A stretch of 64,000 bases of DNA, from NCBI GenBank assembly GCA_013397455.1, contig VYZB01000741.1, positions 233,379 to 297,378 of the forward strand, read 5' to 3'. Shown here piece by piece: positions 46,486-58,875 of the stretch. Numbering within the stretch: the first letter of the stretch is position 1; the number at the start of each line of letters is the position of its first letter. This stretch comes from Crotophaga sulcirostris (lineage: Eukaryota; Chordata; Aves; Cuculiformes; Crotophagidae). The notes under the pieces are model-generated. The model was not told the DNA's origin. It saw only the letters and a program-made list of their open reading frames with translations, and did no database searches. The position numbers and the translations under genes are program-made.

Positions 46486-46813
46486 GGTCTCCCAAGTAAC
46501 AAGTGATGGGACGAGAGGAAATGGCCTCAAGTTGCATCAGGGGAGGTTTAGGTGGGATATTAGGGAAAATTTCCTTACTGAAAGAGTAGTGAAGCAAGAT
46601 TGGATATTAGGGAAAATTTCCTTACTGAAAGAGTGGTGGAACATTGGAACAGGCTGTCCAGGGAGGTGGTGCAGTCACCATCCCTGGAGGGGTTAAAAAA
46701 TCCCGTAGATGTGCCCTTGAGGACATGTTTTAGTAGGCATGGTGGTGTTCCACTGACAGTTTTGACTTGATGATCTCAGAAGTCTTTTCCAACCTTAATG
46801 ATTCTATGACTCT
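46486..46813 (+). repeat. CR1 LINE 3' fragment with internal duplication
   Basis: A plus-sense CR1 covering the ORF2 C terminus and 3' UTR. Marker stretches in order are CCCAAGTAACAAGTGATGGG, AGAGGAAATGGCCTCAAGTT, GGAACAGGCTGTCCAGGGAG and CACCATCCCTGGAGGGGTT. It closes with TTTTCCAACCTTAATGATTC and TATGAC. A block of about 37 bp beginning GGATATTAGGGAAAATTTCC occurs twice, at 46555 and 46602 (period 47), unlike the single copy usual in CR1. The ATTCTATGA tail marks an older subfamily than the TGATACTGTGA group. Confidence 0.94.
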
Positions 46814-48412
46814 AAGTCACATGAACACACGCAACGTCCAAAACCATAAATAAATGCAGGATTATAATACCTCTTTATGACATTTTAGCAAAGAAGGCAG
46901 TAACTTCTCATGCCCTGAGCCAGACTGAAGGTCTCGAGAAGCAGACAGAAGGTACATCAGAAACCACAGCTGGCAATTAAATTTGTTACAAGGAGGAGCT
47001 GTTTATTCTTTTCCTGGCCCTATAATCAGTCCAGACCTTTTACGAAAAGTGTCCTGTCCTTTACCACAAAATGAAATTATGTCATGGAAAAGAAAAATGA
47101 CACTAAACATAGACAGAGTGGGGCAACTAATGTAATGGGAACCGAGGGACCCACATGCCACCTTCTGATCCAAGGCCAGATACACGTGGCAATGGGGGAT
47201 CCTTCCTACTGAAGACCCGTAGCTTTGGGGAAAAAAATCTGCAGTTTTAAGTCCAGGCTCTAAGAAACAAGTGAGAACATGACAGAAGCAGTTATCCTCG
47301 ATGAAAGCTTGACAAAGAAGCAAAGGATGCAAAAAAAAGCCTGGAGATATGACAAAACAGAACAAAGCAGAGGATAACGATGACATTTCTGGCTTTAGCT
47401 AGTATTTAAGAGATACCCTCTGTAAGAACTTAAGTTTCCCCAAGAATAACATCTTGCATTATTGGTATTCAGTATATCACTGCATCAGTATTGGTCCTCT
47501 TGACCCGAGATTCCACCAAAGCCTTGGCCAGATGCTAGGTGACATTATCCAGTCACAAGCAGATTGAGATATTTTAATGAGGTAACTATTTACTCCCTTG
47601 CTGAAGCAAGGAAAAAGCCACTAACACAGCAGCAGACTTCTGTCATTAAGCCTGTATTATCACTGAGAAAAAAAAAATGCATTGAAAAATCCAGCATTCA
47701 CTTCAATTCATGAGGAAGAAAACAGAAAGGAGACAGGAAATGAGCCAACAAGAGCATATATAATCAGTGCACATCCACCACAGCTCTGACATTTCTGCTC
47801 AGTGGAGGATGTGGCAATCACAGACAGCATCCCCGAAAAATCTCCTTTCAATAGGATTTTCTCTGAGTTCAAAAGTCTTTCTTGAGCTTAAGAAAATAAG
47901 ATTTAAAAGGATTATTGAAATAGAAGAAGGAATGGCTACCTTAGTTTGTTCAGGTACTGGGAAAATTGTAGAAGCAATTACAGTGCCCTAAAGTTTACTG
48001 AACAATGGTATATTCAATATTACAGTTTGGACTCAAACCTTCAGCTGTTAAAGCAAAGGAGAGTGAGGTGAAAATGAACATTTTTTCTCCTCTTTTAATC
48101 AGTGGGATTTCTATTCTACATTGCCTTAAATTTTGAAGCACAAGAACAGTCTGATCCACATTTCATACTGCTCCTTTCACTCTCTGGTCTTCAGTCTGAT
48201 CTTGTGAGGTTAACCTTCACCAAAAAAGTACTACCTGTGTTCCCTCCTCATTTATACAGCTTGAAATTATCACAGCACATGAGCACTCGCACAGCAAAAA
48301 AATCACCCTTCTCCCTCCCAGATCTGGCAGTGGATATGAAAACAGGACCTGAATAACCCTTGGTCATCCACTAAAGCACATGTTGACAAACATTCGGACG
48401 TTTACATGCGGT
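46814..48412. other. Non-coding DNA without recognisable genes
   Basis: Unique sequence between two CR1 copies. Open frames reach 127 codons (47003-47386, minus) but show no similarity or splice structure that I can support. Confidence 0.65.
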
Positions 48413-48637
48413 ATATCACAGTATCACAGTATAACCAGGTTGGAAGAGACCTCTGAGATCATCAAGTCCAACCTATAAGCCAACACCAACACCATCCCAT
48501 CACCTAAACCCTGGCACTGAGTGCCTCATCCAATCTTCCCTTACACACCTCCAGGGTCGGCTACTCCACCACCTCCCTGGGCAGCGCATTCCAGTGGCCA
48601 ATCACCCTTTCAGGGAAGAACTTCTTCCCAACATCAG
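48413..48637 (-). repeat. CR1 LINE 3' fragment
   Basis: A minus-sense CR1, about 225 bp. The plus strand begins with the reversed tail TATCACAGTATCACAGTATA, followed by GGTTGGAAGAGACCTCTGAG, the reversed 3' UTR and the last codons of ORF2. It is 5'-truncated at CAGGGAAGAACTTCTTCCCA. It is close in sequence to the copies at 53063 and 60652. Confidence 0.94.
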
Positions 48638-51600
48638 AAGTACAGACATCATATATCAACAAACACAAATCTTTAGACAGGAAAACAAATAAAGGTATTC
48701 ACACACCGCCATAAACACCCTGACTTCTTATCATTTTCAAGGAAGCCAATGGCCTAGATCTTACAAGCAATTAATTATACAGTGGCATGTTTTCAGTCAA
48801 AAGTAGCAGCCAACTTGAACCAAGCATCTTCCCACACACAGATGAGCACATTAATGCTTACTGAATTGGGGACTCGTTATCAAATATATTGGCAGACCAG
48901 AAGTTATTCTGCGTAGAGAGCACCTACTTCATGTCTTCTCTGGTAAACATTAGAAGAGTGCTCCTAGTAACAACTGAGTCTCCCTATGCCTCTGCACTCT
49001 GGTTAAATGATAGGATGAAAGGTAGGGAATGGAAGAGCGAGGGGAACCATGCCTCTTGCTCCAGGACTGTGTGGCAAAGTCACCAATGCAGTCTGAACTC
49101 TCCTTTTGGCTCTGCCAAGTCCCAGACTTCTGCCCAACCCAGAGTCTGAGCTAGGGAGGTCTCTGCCAAATGAAACCATCACTGCCCTCTGCCCCAGCAG
49201 CCACCAAGCCCTCGCCATCCACCCATCCTGTTTAAGCCCCAGCAATGTTTTCTTGCAGCCAGAAGAACCAGAAGTGCTCAGGTGGGAGAGCAGAGCAGGA
49301 GGTCACACTTAGAGGCTGCTTGCCCAGCTACAACTGCATCACTTACCATTTCTCCACTGAATGATCCCATCTTCTCACTCTGTCTTAAAAAACCACCTAC
49401 TTATGCTATACAACTGTGATTAACTACCTACGGTATGGCTAGTAGCATTTTCACAGCCAGGTAAGGAGCAGTAGTACAAATTACCCTACACTGTCATGAA
49501 TCAAGTTTAGCACAACACCTTTTGCCTCCCTACCTGTGCTGGCTGGGTCTTTTTCACACAGGCTAGGCTGGCAAGCAAGCCCTGCAGAACACAGCCAGCC
49601 TGTCACACAGCTGGGTCACAACCTTGGAAAAAACAATGGGATACACTTTTGGCCACCCCAAAACTGCATAAAGCAAGCGTACAGGACTAGGAAAGGACAG
49701 AGGGGGAAATCCAGAGTGGCTTTTGCAATCAGAGCACTCTTGGCTACAGATTCACTCACTGGTATTGGTACACCAAACCCAAGACCAAACTGCAGCAAAC
49801 AAAAATTTTAGTTCCCAACACTGGTTACTGATGAAACACTGCATAGTCTCACTGCCATCCTACCTGGCATCGCTTCAGGTTCAAACCAGTTGCCTGAACC
49901 CAGGTGTCCAAGCACAGGTACGGTGTGTGGCATCCACATGGGCTCTGGTTTCCCACAAGCCAAGGCCATCAGCCACTCATCCATCACTTGGGTACTCCAG
50001 GTCATTTGAAATGGAACTGGGCACCAATTCAGTTTAGACAACTGACTCATATCTTCCAGCATTAAATTTTTATTCATGAGCCAAATCTTATTCCCTCATC
50101 TTTGGAGGCAAAGAGAGGTGAGCATGACCTGTACTCTAGCAGGAGATACATTTGTCTTTCCAAGTATGAATGACTTCCTGAAGGAAATCATCAGGTCGAC
50201 ACAGTTAAGCATCACAGTCAAATTCTGGCTTAGCTAATTTCTAATGAATGAAGCTACAGAGCAGTCAGTGCATCCCAGTGACCTTGAGAGGGAAGATAAA
50301 AGTAGCAGGGGATTCCTGAGACTAATAAAATGAGAGATCATCACAAAACCTCAAATACTACCCAAAACGTATTCCCCTTGCTCATGAAACTCTACTAAGT
50401 TTCCAGACACAGACAGGCATCCCTATTCTTCCGCATTCGGAACTCACATTTCTGTCTCAGAGCACTGCAGATCTGCTCTTTCCAGCCTCACATTCCCAGT
50501 CACATTCCCCACACCAGTGGCCAATAGCTCCAGCTCTCTCAAGTCCCAAGTATCTTGCTTCCCCATCCACTGCCACAGGGCACTACCAACTCTTTTCTCT
50601 GCTACCTCAGGCTGCAATTAGATGAGCACAGTATCAAGTGAGATTAGCATTATCAGACAATGCTGGTGCCTGGGAAATACAAGGGAAGTCAGACCCTTGG
50701 GCTGCCTCAGCTCTAAGCTCACCACCCCCTCCACCTGCCCCTTCTCCAAAGACACCCCAGCACTAATCAAATCCTGCCTTGGGCACTGCAGGGCTGAGGA
50801 CAGGGATCAGCTTTTACAGCTGCCTCCCCACTTTCTCAGGAACAGAAAGGCACTGGGCAGAGCACAAAAGAGCTGAAATGTCTGCAGGGTCAACACAAGT
50901 GCAGGAATGGCAAGAAGAGGTCAAAGAAAACCCAGCGAGGACTGATGGAGGAGAAGATCCCTTATCCTGGGGAGAAGAATATTTTGCACCCTTTGTGGGA
51001 TGTAAAATCTGAAGGATAGGTACTAGTCCCACAACCAGACCATGTTGCTTCACCCTCTGTCCCCTGACTTCTCAATCTCTCCAAAAACTGTCATTAACAG
51101 CACTGCTGATGCTCAAGGATGTACTTTCTAGTATCAGTGCCATGACAGATCCATATGGTCTTGCTCATTGCTGTGCCCTAGGTCTCCAACATCAGTGTGG
51201 CCTGGAGGTCTTCTTCCCTCCACACTTCACTAAATTGAGCAGCTTAAGTCTCTGCAACATCTTTATATTCCACTGCTTTATCACATGGACAGGGGATTCA
51301 GCAACAGCCACAGTGATTTTTTAAGTTATAATCTCAACTTTCCTCTCTAACCCCTCTTTCTTGTTCAGCTACCCTTTCTGAAACTATTTCAAAATGCTGC
51401 TGTGCTAATCTTTTCCCTCCTCTCTCATTCCCCCATACAACTCTAACACTAAAATGCTTCTGCCTCTCACACTTTCCCTTCAGTTTATTATTGATCTTTA
51501 TCATGCAGGCTGTTTTATCCCACCACAGTTTCCAAGGTGTCAGGAACGTAAAGGAAATGTTCCCAAGGACTGTAAAGAACAAAAGGGTGATGGTAGAATG

Positions 51601-53062
51601 TGTTATTCCTAAATAACCACACACTTAAATAAACAGAAGCTAGCACCCAACAAATGAGTGGTGAAAAAAATGGGTATAGAGAAGTAATTATAACAAAAAG
51701 ATATATGAATCTACTCAGGAATACTGAAATATTAGCAGTTTTTCAGTTTACCTTTGAAAACATGCTTTCTCTACATACTTTGGACCAGACAGAGGTCCAA
51801 AGGGGTCTTTGGACTCTTGACCAACACACTGGGTTCTCCTGCAGCAAATATCCCTGGGAAGAAGAAAAGGCAGGCAACGCTTGCAAGTTATCACTGCACA
51901 AACACAGGAGATTCCTCGCTGAAGAACCGTATAAAGGAAACTGTCACAGAGCCAAAATATTCTCTTGTGACAGCCAAGCTTCTTGCAACTTCCCAAATAA
52001 GGCCATGACTTTAAAGAGCATGTCTTTTCAAAGCCTCATTGATTTTCATCGCCTCATGAAGAAGCACATTGTTTATGTGTCTGGGTGTGCTGATATTAAA
52101 ACAGGATGAGATGTGCACAGCTCGGTGGTTTCAAAGCCTGGTTTCCAGACAGAATGAACCAAATAATCACAGGAAGCTTTTAGAGGCTGATAGCACCCCT
52201 TTGGCCACTATTTTGAGTCATTCCCTGCGCAAGTTGAAACTACAAGGTGTGAAGACGCTGACAGGGACAGTCGGCATTTCCTAGAACTCTGGGGATAGAC
52301 TTCAAGCAAATTTTGAAGTACAACATTATATTCCTTCCAGCCTTCCAAAGTCCAGAGATTTTTGCATCAAAGTTAAGGTTCATGTTAAAATTCAGGCCAG
52401 GTTTCAGGTAATTTCTCTATTTTTCAAAAACCAGTTTACTCATATTCAGAGAAAGGAAAAAAAAAGCTACAGAATTAGATCAACTTTGCTACCTCTAGTT
52501 CATAGTTATTATCTGTTCTTCTCCTGAAGCCTTTCCAAGAGTTTCAACTTGGCCAATTGTTGAAAATGATCAGGTGCTTTAGTTGTGCTACTTATTTTAC
52601 ACTTGAAGCACAGCATTATAAAATTGGAATTTTTATTGCTCAATCCTTTGAAAACAAAGCGAGTCCTTCAAAAACACCCTACGCAAAAACTTGCAGGTCT
52701 CAGCCATTCCAGTTATTCTATCTTCGCAATTACGTGTCTGTTCCTGTAATAATCATTCAGCAAAAAAATACACTCACAGAACGTGAAAGCCATGGACAGA
52801 AGAGAAAGAAAGGCAGGAAGAAAGTGGGTCAGTAGAGCTTGTGTGTACTGAAAGCAGAAGCTACGTAGGTGATGGCTATTCAGAAGGTACGTGCTGTAGT
52901 ACTGCATAGGCACAAAGGGGAGAAAAAGCCAAAGGAAAGTATTACAAGCCAGAGCCAAGGAATACGACAGCTGTACCCAAACACTGAGCAAACCAAATGT
53001 GGTGGTATCTGACTGCAAGCGACTCCAGCAAGACTCATGACTTCTTCTAGTCCCTGTGCTAT
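48638..53062. other. Non-coding DNA without recognisable genes
   Basis: Unique sequence. A GC-richer zone at about 49000-50050 gives several overlapping 60-104-codon frames on both strands, none with a recognisable domain. Frames up to 151 codons (51654-52109, plus) occur without splice or homology support. No repeat family is recognised. Confidence 0.65.
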
Positions 53063-53539
53063 GTATCACAGTATGACGAGGTTGGAAAGGACCTCTGAGA
53101 TCATCGAGTCCAACCCATAACCCAACACCAACACCATCCCATCATCTAAACCCTGGCACTGAGTGCCTCAGCCAATCTCCTCTTAAACACCTCCAGGGTT
53201 GGCGACTCCACCACCTCCCCGGGCAGCGCATTCCCATGGCCAATCACCCTTTCAGGGAAGAACTTTTTCCTAATATCAAGCCTAAACTTTCCCTGATGAA
53301 GCCATGTCCTATAGTCCTGTCCCTGGTCACCTGAGAGAAGAGACCAACCCCTGCCTGACTACACCCTCCTTTTAGGCAGTTGTAGAGAGCAATAAGGTCT
53401 CCCCTGAGCCTCCTCTTCTCCAGACTAAACAGCCCCAGCTCCCTCAGTTGCTCCTCACAGGGCTTGTGCTCCAAACCCTTCACCATCTTTGTTGCCCTCC
53501 TCTGGACACCCTCCAGTATCTTCACAAATTTCTCAAACC
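53063..53539 (-). repeat. CR1 LINE 3' fragment, about 480 bp
   Basis: A minus-sense CR1 with a TGATAC-type tail. The minus-strand frame reads [79 protein letters not shown]. This is the ORF2 C-terminal region. A small deletion near 53300, relative to the copy at 60652, shifts the frame after RTIGHG. It is 5'-truncated. Confidence 0.95.
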
Positions 53540-56500
53540 GTGTAACCCAACAGAGAGCGAACCTCCAGCACGTGAATAGTGAAGCAGGATACCTCCTGCA
53601 CAAAGGGTTGGCCTCAGGTGAAGCAAGTCCCCATCCTCTCCACCTTGATGACACATTCACACTCCTGCCTTTACCCTGTGAAGCACCATGCAGCCACAAA
53701 CCAGGTCAAAACCTGGCTAATCCAATAGAAAACTGATGAATTTTCTTTGGCTGGATTAACAAGTCAACAAAACACCCCACAACAAAATGCTCATGACGTC
53801 CCACACAGGAGAGTGGTGGGAAGGTCCCTGTAGAGCCAGGGGGAATAAACAGATTGTGCCAGTTTAGGCATAACTAATAAAACTGTCCTGTAGGGTTTAG
53901 CTGCATGAGAAAACTCTAGAAAGGTAATCTGAATTAACATTTCTGTAATGAATCAAACCACATTAGATCCCTGCAGACACACTCATTATTAATTAAATCA
54001 ACCCTATTTCATATTTAGTATAATTTACTTTGATGTGAATTAAGCTTAATCAAATTAAGGTCATTTGAACCAGAGAATATATACAATGGTTCAATTTAGT
54101 TTACCTAATTTATTTCACATACACATTTTAGGTGATTTGGATTAATTTTCCTGTACAGCCTTGTGCAGACAGTATTAGAACAGACAGGCATCCCTCCAAA
54201 ATCAACAGGTCTGAGATGTCAGTGAATTCATTCCCTAAGAAAGGGGGACCAGAAGCTGTGTATCCTGCCAAGGACACACCTGCAGGGCTGCTGCACACTC
54301 ACTATCCATGAAGGCTCTCCCCTGTCCCTCTATCTTTGTTGAAGTTCCTCTGGAGTCCAGAGGTTTGACAGTGACAACCAAACTCTGCAAGCCTTCACCT
54401 CTCCATCCTCCTGCATTTGCAGTACCTGAACAGATGCTGATGGGCCATGAGAAATGCACACCCTGAAGGAAACTGAGACAATCCTCAAGAAAGCTGTAGC
54501 ATTGGATGTGGTTACTCTTTAAATAGTAGGTCACTAAAATATCTGACTTGTTTTGTACTACACAGCAGTTATCAAGGTTGGGGTTTTTTTAAATAAAATA
54601 ACAAAAAATCATAAAAGCTTGCTTCCTTACGCAGATGTGTTAACTTGTCATGTTTACTCACAGTTTTAAGGTCTTATTCTAATTTTGCTTACCCAGCTCC
54701 AACACTTAAAAAGTCACCACTGCATTTTCTGTCAAACTCCCTTCTCATTCCTCTTATGTGACTGTGCTTCTCACCATTAAAGAGATTTTTCTGAGTACAC
54801 AAATGTGTAGACAAATGCACTCTGTCGTATTTAGGGCACCAGTCATGTAATATCTTCTGTGATGCAGGTACCATCTGTGAAGCTGAACTGCAGTTCAGAC
54901 CTATCATACTGAAATAGGTGCTGGGGAATCAGAGATGGAAATTGATATTAGATTATAATCCCACTGAATTCAAATAGAAGACAAGGACTCTAGCAAGGTC
55001 AGGCTTAACTATTGCCTCTAATACCTAAGCATACCTCTAAAATGTTTATTCAGGGAACCTTCAGCTGTGTTGTTTGTTTTACAGTGTCCACTCAGGATTA
55101 TCATCTTTTAAGGGTCACAAAAGGTGTCCAAACCTCTAAAGCAAAAGGATGATGAACAGACTCTGAGAGCAATAACAGGTGACAGCTGGTATCAGGATGC
55201 AACTAAGTCTGCAGTGACAGACTTTGACCAAAGTGACAGAGATCAAAGACTGGAGCCCAGTGTCAAGAATAAGAGGCCACAGAAAACATTCCTGAATAGA
55301 GAAGATTATTGTTTCAGCAATTTAGCATGGAAATCCTTAGCAAAGTCCTGGGTTAATCAGACCATGCATTGATTTCAAATTTGAGCTCCTGGAAGCATGA
55401 AGCCACCACTGAGAGGAGGTTCGGACAGGAAGCATCATCTCCACCTGGCTTGCTCCGATACCCCCTCGCCCCACGGCTGCGCTGCGGGCGTGATGCTCAT
55501 AGACATTTATGCAGCTCCATAGTGAACCAGTTCAGGGGATGCACTACTGTGCTTTCAGACTGGGAGCACTGACTGAACCAGTACTGACACCAGAGCCCCC
55601 ACCATGCTGAGGCCAGTGGTGACAGCTCAATGCACGATGCGAGGCAATCGACCCCCACACCTCCCGACAGGCTCTGAAGCTTGAGACATGTCCTTCTGTG
55701 CATTTATTGCTCTTACAAGCTCATTTCCATCTTTCCTTGTTTGCTACCTCCCCTCTGCTATTTCTGTAACATGCTCATATTAAATACCATGAAATTTTAA
55801 AATAGTATGCTGGCTCAGGTTTTTTGAGATCCTGCAAAGGGCTGCAGTCACGCAGTTCCGGCACTATTTTTGTTCAGCAAGACAGGACAGAAGAGACAGG
55901 CAGGCACTTGCAGCTCATCCTTGGCCAACACCCAACTGAGGTCAACACAAGAGGCATAGTGGGACCCCCTCCACTACACACTCACACATTGTTCACTTAT
56001 GCTAAACATTCTGCCCATCTTCCCATTCATCCTCATTTATACTTTTGCTCGTGAACCCACAAAAGGGAAGGACCAGCCTCACTTGCCTCGCTGGGATGGC
56101 TCCACCAGCCCCAGCCCTCTCCACTGCTTCTCAGCCAGCCTGCTCCTTGTACCACCCACCTGCATCCTCCAGTCCTCCAAGGGATTGTTTCAGGGGTTGT
56201 TTCTGACTTACTGCCTAGTTTACAGTTAATAATTGTTTATCTGGGAGGAGGGAAATAATTTAAACAAAAAGATGATTATCTTCCTATTTGTGTATGTCCA
56301 AAGTGAGGACTTCCATACTGGGGACAGGAATAGCGTAGCTTTTGGCTCCCTTCCTAAAAGCCACAAAATTTCCCCTGCTGAGTTCTGCCCTCATACGAAG
56401 AAGTGAGCCTTCACTGCTCTATCAGACCCCAATTCTGTCAATACTTGCCCACGTACTTAAATTTATTACGGTCAGTGGTCTTATCACAACGGCCATTAGG

Positions 56501-58596
56501 TTCACAAACATCAAGGATGCTGTTCGCAGTAATAAGGTCAAGAATGTGAGCCTTTTCAAGATTAGGACCTTAATGCTGTACTTTCCTCCTGCCTCCAGCA
56601 TAAGATTTGGACAGCTGAAATTCCTGAGGATGGAGGGGGATGGCCATCTCCAGGCTGACCTGCAGGTACAGTAAGGCAACACTGGGCTACAAGTGGAGCC
56701 ATAGGACAGCGTTGCGAGTTATGCATCACTTTGGTAGCAGCTGACAAAGCAGCACTTAAGTGAACTCCTCTAATGGAAAACACTGCACGTGTCAAAACAC
56801 AATGAAGGGACATAACTCCTCATTCCACCTACTCACAGACAGTTCTTACTACCAGACAATCGAAACAACAAACAGGGACCGATACAGGACATTTCATTAA
56901 GTACACAGGTAAAATGAATATGTAAGTCCATGTTCTCTCTCTTCCACTTATCTGACTAGTCAAAGAAATTAATTACCTGAGAAAAGCAAGGCTGCTTTAC
57001 TTAAATGATTCAAACCTTCACTTCTCAGTGTAACAGCAGTGGGATAAAAAATTGACTTAGATACACATAGATGATGAATTTAGTTACTTAATAGAAAGAT
57101 AAACATGCAAATGTATTGCAGCACTCAAGACTAATTCATTACAAAGTCAGAATATTAAAGTTACCTCATTCTGTCAAAATATGCTAGTCCAGTATTTCTC
57201 TCATTTTAAATCACAAATCCTCTTCAAAAGGAAATTCACAGATTATTTCAAATCCCAGTACTGTTTGGCAGGTGAGAACAAGAATTGACAGACAAAACAG
57301 AGTCATTTAATAAAATGATTATTTTAGCATCAAAAACATTTTCACTGGGTAATAAGAGCAGTAGGGAGCTAATGGGCATGGGTACATACATACAAACTGC
57401 ACTAGGTTCACATGTGAATGATTTTAACCTTATTTCTGATTTTTAAAGGTTTTTGTAGGCATGTTTGACTCTCTTTTGATATTCTCTGGATGACAAACCA
57501 CAAACTGAGTAGTGCTGGTCTATGCTGAAGGCATATTCCTGCTCATCCAGCACACATTTAACAGACTTATTTCCAATTATGGTTTTTTCACTTGGATGTA
57601 CTTATTTAAGCCATTTTTTTTAATCATAAGCATTCCATAGTCCTGCTTGTGTTTAGCTGTTCCTGCTTCAATCAAACATACACCCATGGAGCATCACTGC
57701 AGCCGACCTCCTGAGCTGGGTACCGCTATGGAAAAAAAAAAGGATACAGCATGCAATTAAAGGGATTATGGCGACCACTTCTTGCTAATACCATTCCAGT
57801 GTGTTTTCTAGATTGCCTCATTACTGAGGGAGTGGCTTAATAACAAGGGATAAAGGAAGGAAGCACAGGAAGGAAGTAATGAGCACACTGACTAAGAAGC
57901 AGCAGCGGTAAATGATGGGGAAGGGAAAATGGGAAAGGAGAAGGAAGAAGGAATGTATGGCAATACACAAAGAACTTTACTATGATGTTTAGTATAAATA
58001 CGCTTGTCATTCTAAGAAATGCTTTTGGAACACGAGACTCCATTCTAGCAAAGCAAGGACTTCAACAGGACCAAACTTAAGCATATCCTTAAATCCTGTG
58101 CTAGACTGAGACCAAGCTACTCAATCATCTTATTTCCCTTTCAGGTAAGTTTCGTCCTCCAGCAGAGAAAGGAAGCCAAATATGTTCAGAGATTTAGCAG
58201 CAGCAGCTAAGGAAGCACAACATATCTGCACCTTGGAGCTCACCACAACCACAAGGACTGGGTCTGAACAGTCTCTCTTTAAAGCCAGGTCCAAACTGCT
58301 ATGTGCTCCTCCTGGAGCACCTGTCCGTGTGTGTACCTGTGCCATGCTACAACTCATGGTACTACATTAACCCAAGCAGCTCTACACAGCTTGCTCTTGC
58401 CTTCTTTTTTTTTTTTTTCCCCATAAATCACAGAAAAACATGCCTATCCATCCCAGCACCTATGTGTAGCTGAAGAAAGAGAGAAGAAAAGATCTCAAGT
58501 TGCAGGAATGACACCTACTGCCTGAGAAATGAATTGCTCACCTAAATGAGATCTACATTCAACAGCGAGGGGCTTCCAGAGAATAAACCAGAACAC
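53540..58596. other. Non-coding DNA without recognisable genes
   Basis: Unique sequence. It includes an AT-rich block (53930-54150) annotated separately. It also holds an ATGAG-GTAACT motif on minus at 57160-57169 that would suit an alternative EVL start but is probably chance. Open frames up to 110 codons have no similarity I recognise. Confidence 0.6.
53930..54150. promoter_or_regulatory. Candidate AT-rich conserved element
   Basis: A roughly 220-bp AT-rich but non-repetitive block packed with TAAT/ATTA homeodomain cores and AATTAA steps (ATTATTAATTAAATCA, GTGAATTAAGCTTAATCAAA). The composition differs from the simple TA repeats elsewhere. Such blocks are common among vertebrate developmental enhancers. 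Conservation is not assessable here. Confidence 0.25.
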
Positions 58597-58875
58597 AGAC
58601 ATGAGCTGGCAGTGTGCTCTCGCAGCCCAGAAGGCAAACCAGATCCTGGGCTGCAGCAAAGGAAGCACAGCCAGCAGGTCAAGGAATGTGATTCTCCCCC
58701 TCTACTTTGCTCCTGCAAGACCCACTTGGAGTGCTGCTCCTGGGGGCCCCAGTGCAAGAACGACGTGGACCTGTTGGGGCAGGTGCAGAGGAGGTTTATG
58801 TAAAGACTTCATAATATCCGGTTCACCCTACCAAACTATAAACAGCTAAGCTGGTACAGCTGAGGGAAGCAGGAG
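58597..58875 (+). repeat. CR1 LINE ORF2 fragment, degenerate
   Basis: A plus-sense fragment of the CR1 ORF2 C-terminal region. Recognisable stretches are CGCAGCCCAGAAGGCAAACC, ATCCTGGGCTGCAGCAAAGG, CCACTTGGAGTGCTGCTCCT and GGACCTGTTGGGGCAGGTGC. Translation contains LECCSWGPQCKNDVDLLGQV, a damaged form of the [19 protein letters not shown] block. The end beyond 58798 is poorly preserved, and no 3' UTR or tail follows. Confidence 0.85.

Noticed and set aside
57160..57169. Minus-strand ATGAG followed by GTAACT, which would give M-S-E-Q-S, the start style of ENAH, when spliced to 4555.
   Set aside because: The nine-base motif is expected about 0.2 times per strand in a region this size, it lies in plain AT-rich DNA without CpGs or promoter motifs, and no leader signature is evident.
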